This document shows, in pieces, positions 61,444 through 64,000 of a DNA stretch of 64,000 nt. The notes under the pieces are model-generated. The model ran no database searches and had not been told where the DNA came from. It worked only from the letters and a program-made list of their open reading frames with translations. The position numbers were made by a program, and so were the translations under genes. Origin of the DNA: Rubripirellula lacrimiformis (GTDB lineage: Bacteria; Planctomycetota; Planctomycetia; Pirellulales; Pirellulaceae); assembly GCF_007741535.1 (NCBI RefSeq), contig NZ_CP036525.1:4650001-4714000 (forward strand), in the 5' to 3' direction. Within the stretch, counting starts at the first letter, position 1; each line of letters opens with the position of its first letter.

Positions 61444-62234
61444 TAGCTGATCCCCAACACGTTGAAGTTTCCTCCGTGATAGACCTGTTCAACGTACGCT
61501 GCCTCAGGAACTTGCAGCACACGATCGCCAACCACTTTCTCGCCGTGTTTGACCCACAGGTAGTCCCATCCCTGCTTACTGATCCCGGTGATGTTTCCAA
61601 CCGTCATCGAGAACTCGTTCGGTCGAGCTGCGAAGTGGTAGGTCACATCAACCCAGTTCTGCTCGTCCTCGCCCCCTTCGCCACCGAGAAACAACGCTTC
61701 ACCGGGAGCGAAGATCGACCACGGTGACGAATTCACTCGGCCGGTCATCGAGACCATGGCAAGCAGATAAGCCGTCGAAACGAACTCAAATTTCTTGCGA
61801 ACGGAGAATTCAAACGCAGGGACCGTGATGTCGACGCCGGAAACGCCAGAATCGCTGACGCCGATCGCTCCGTGATAAACCGGGGCTGCGATTCCCGGCG
61901 CGGAGTAGATGCCCCGAGTCTGCAGCGATTGATTCAAGTGTGTTGTGGCTCCGGTCGTACTGAACGACACGGGATCTAGCTTGGTCTTGTTGATCGAGAC
62001 GCTAACCAAAGCGTGCTTCTGGTTGATGAACTCGGAGTCGATCTGCAGATACGGGATCAGTTCCTTGTGATTTGCCTTGTAGTATTGATACAGAGCACTC
62101 GAAGCAGCAGCCGGATTAACGGCCCCGCCATTCGTCGCGACGTAGGAAGTGAAATCGGAGTGCGATTTCCCTCGCGACGCCTTTTCAGAGAGTGCCGCGA
62201 CCTCGAAGTCGTATCCACCGAAAGAGATTGACAT
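61443..62234 (-). CDS. Hypothetical tail-like structural protein
   Basis: 263 residues, no signal peptide or membrane helix. It begins MSISFGGYDFEVAALS and has an alternating beta-rich pattern through ITVPAFEFSVRKKFEFVSTAYLLAMVSMTGRV and WVDVTYHFAARPNEFSMTVG. ATG overlaps the previous stop (TGATG), and its own stop overlaps the next start (TAATG). Location right after a tape-measure-like gene is where distal-tail or baseplate proteins lie in phages. No specific family recognised. Confidence 0.6.
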   Translation of the reverse strand: MSISFGGYDFEVAALSEKASRGKSHSDFTSYVATNGGAVNPAAASSALYQYYKANHKELIPYLQIDSEFINQKHALVSVSINKTKLDPVSFSTTGATTHLNQSLQTRGIYSAPGIAAPVYHGAIGVSDSGVSGVDITVPAFEFSVRKKFEFVSTAYLLAMVSMTGRVNSSPWSIFAPGEALFLGGEGGEDEQNWVDVTYHFAARPNEFSMTVGNITGISKQGWDYLWVKHGEKVVGDRVLQVPEAAYVEQVYHGGNFNVLGIS

Positions 62235-64000
62235 CAGCTAAACACCAACCCTCCCGACTGCGAACGCTCAACAAGGCGTCGAGTGTTCTCAGCAGTCTGG
62301 ATGATCGCGCGTTTCATGTCCTCGCTGAATTCCCCGCCGGACATCGCAGGCAGTTGCAATTGCGACGTACTGTTGGCGATCGCGGAATCAAACGCCGCGA
62401 GGGATCGACCAACGGAAGCAAACGCTTCGGTGATCGCGACAACGTCGAGTGTCGGCGAAATTTCGAGATCAGTCGGAGTGTCTAAATCCACAGGTTCGGG
62501 ATGATCGCTAGCTTCTGGCAGGTCGACCGCCGCATCGCTTTCCTGAACGATTGGCGGCTCGAACGATTGCGAATCGCTTTGCACCGAGACATTCGGCAGA
62601 ACTCGCGCCGGCGACTCGATGTTGATCGGTTGTTGGCGGATCGCGACCGAGGGCGAACTGACGTCTGGTACAGCGATCCGCGGCAAGGCGAAATCGGGCT
62701 TGTCCAACGTAGGAACGTTGACGTCGGGTGACTGCACATCAGGCGAAACGATCGTCGGATCGCTCGCAGCATTCACGACGACATCCGGTGCCGGAACGAT
62801 CGGTGCGTCCTCCGCCACGACCTCGACGTTCGGAGCATTGACAACAATGTCGGCTACGTCGTTTCCTGGCTCGTCGAGCGGTTTTGGTTCGTCAGGTTGT
62901 TCGGGCTGCAGCCTTAACTGCGGTGCGACAATGATTTCGACTGGATCATTCTCTGCCGCGATTGGCTCGAGCTTCTTGAGTGGCTCGGGAGCCTGTTGCG
63001 GAATCGTCGACGCTCCACTGCCGAGCCCTAAGCCGCGCGCATCAAAGTTGCCGGCGACTTCGGTTCGATCAGTTTCGGGACCGTCAGCGAACTGATCCAT
63101 CGCCGCCTGAGCGTTTGGGTCCAGGTCCAGACGCAGATCTTTCGCATTGGGCGGTTGCAATTCTGGATCGTCGATGCCGGGAAGATCGACCTTGGGGATA
63201 TCGACTGCGCCGGGCTCAGGCATCTTGGGCGGAGCGACTGGTGGTTCCGGCGGAGCAGCGTCGTCTGGTTTCGGCTCAGCGTCCGAAGGGGCCGTCGCGT
63301 TGTTGGCTCGTTCCACCGCAGCATCGAACTCGGCCTGTGCAGTTGCGACTTGATCGTCACGTTTCTTCTCGCGATCTTCAGCGGTTGGCCGACCTGCTTC
63401 GCGTGCCGCTTTCGCTTCCGCCCTCATCTGATCGAGCGTGCGTTGCACTCCGACGGTCGTGTCGTCGATGATTTGTTGGCGATTGTTCTGCACCACATCA
63501 TTTTCGCGGAACTGTTGTTCCTTGGATTGGTCGACAACCGCGTTCTTCGCATCGGTCTCATCGTCAATCGCTCGCATGTCAGCGTCGATATCCTGACCTT
63601 CACGAGCCTTGCGACGGGCTTCGAGTTGTGCGGCGATGCCTTTCTGCATCTCAACCCGGTTGGTCTCGATCTGCTCCTTTCGTTTCGATCGCCGGCGCTG
63701 ACGCTCGATGATCGCTTGTTGACGTTGTTGCTCCTCGGCGGCATCGGCCGCTCGAGTGTCAGCGTCGATCTTCGCCATTTCGACATCGACATTGATGTCG
63801 TCGTCAAACAGACCTTTCAGTTTGATCCAGGCTTTCTTCAAGAACCCGACCGTCGAGTTCCACATCGACTTCACTTGACCAACGAACACAGTCCAGGTGT
63901 CGGCAAGGTAGTCGACCGTTTCGACCCAAGCGTTCTCGACGCCGGCCAATGCGTTGATGAGCACTCCGCCGACCTGCACCGACACGTCACCAGCGATATC
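62234..64000 (-). CDS. Phage tail tape-measure-like protein, C-terminal part
   Basis: The frame is open at the right edge, so the gene continues beyond the window; about 588 residues are visible. The visible N-terminal part reads YLADTWTVFVGQVKSMWNST, VGFLKKAWIKLKGLFDDD, a Trp-rich helical pattern common in tape-measure proteins, followed by a long charged coiled coil (about 75-240) and a Pro/Val/Asp-rich region (about 240-510) before a short C-terminal domain ending GGLVFS. Tape-measure proteins set tail length in phages and tailocins. The assignment rests on pattern and position. Confidence 0.55.
   Translation of the reverse strand, partial: DIAGDVSVQVGGVLINALAGVENAWVETVDYLADTWTVFVGQVKSMWNSTVGFLKKAWIKLKGLFDDDINVDVEMAKIDADTRAADAAEEQQRQQAIIERQRRRSKRKEQIETNRVEMQKGIAAQLEARRKAREGQDIDADMRAIDDETDAKNAVVDQSKEQQFRENDVVQNNRQQIIDDTTVGVQRTLDQMRAEAKAAREAGRPTAEDREKKRDDQVATAQAEFDAAVERANNATAPSDAEPKPDDAAPPEPPVAPPKMPEPGAVDIPKVDLPGIDDPELQPPNAKDLRLDLDPNAQAAMDQFADGPETDRTEVAGNFDARGLGLGSGASTIPQQAPEPLKKLEPIAAENDPVEIIVAPQLRLQPEQPDEPKPLDEPGNDVADIVVNAPNVEVVAEDAPIVPAPDVVVNAASDPTIVSPDVQSPDVNVPTLDKPDFALPRIAVPDVSSPSVAIRQQPINIESPARVLPNVSVQSDSQSFEPPIVQESDAAVDLPEASDHPEPVDLDTPTDLEISPTLDVVAITEAFASVGRSLAAFDSAIANSTSQLQLPAMSGGEFSEDMKRAIIQTAENTRRLVERSQSGGLVFS

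Noticed and set aside
1-64000. tRNA, rRNA, transposase or integrase genes
   Set aside because: None could be recognised by eye on either strand; absence of a recombinase leaves the edges of the tail-like region undefined.

Overview
The window looks like a chromosomal piece of a planctomycete, most likely a Rhodopirellula-like member of the Pirellulaceae. This is inferred from moderate GC, the many small secreted His- or Cys-rich proteins, planctomycete-style tail-like genes, and the style of the metal-efflux operons. No rRNA or tRNA gene was seen, so the placement rests on protein style only.

Region 1 (1-5.5 kb) is the end of a heavy-metal RND efflux operon: adaptor (cut by the window start), CzcA-type pump with a DFG...D signature, a small lipoprotein with a duplicated Cys/His motif, a thioredoxin-like lipoprotein and a short CDF-type transporter. 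Region 2 (5.5-6.1 kb) holds a terminator and a start-less fragment of a Pro/Trp-rich gene whose intact relative lies 46 kb away at 52.3-52.7 kb. Region 3 (6.1-16 kb) is a second RND operon (His-rich peptide, adaptor, pump, His-rich lipoprotein), followed by a DUF3147-like membrane protein, a sterol-desaturase-like enzyme and three secreted low-complexity His/Tyr/Gln/Thr proteins. Region 4 (16.3-33.1 kb) is a third RND operon with its TolC, then accessory His-rich proteins, a MacB-like ABC pair, an ICMT-like methyltransferase, a BON protein, an HtrA protease and a P1B-4-type (SPC/HEGST) metal ATPase.

Region 5 (33.1-52.2 kb) is a copper/silver island: DUF305 protein, ECF sigma factor, TolC, CusB with two metal-binding finger domains, CusA, a four-module TRASH/YHS-like protein, a GNAT enzyme, a SpoIIE-type phosphatase, two Cys-rich secreted proteins, a K+-channel-like protein, CsoR, CopA and a Csp/DUF326 copper-storage protein. 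Three 17-bp sites of the form ATACCC-N5-GGGTAT, at 33759-33776, 36176-36192 and 51764-51780, look like CsoR operators and would tie the divergent promoters of this island together.

Region 6 (52.2-64 kb) is different: eleven minus-strand genes, nearly all overlapping by 1-8 bases, begin with a tape-measure-like protein (running off the window), continue with tail-like proteins including a 989-residue protein with about 600 residues of almost pure serine-rich repeat, and then run into two related GT2-like enzymes, a GT25-sulfotransferase fusion, a second sulfotransferase-like protein, a fucosyltransferase-like protein, a radical SAM enzyme and a Pro/Trp-rich acidic protein. The arrangement suggests a phage-tail-like particle whose serine-rich component is glycosylated and sulfated by enzymes encoded in the same transcript. 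That is the strongest candidate here for an undescribed system.
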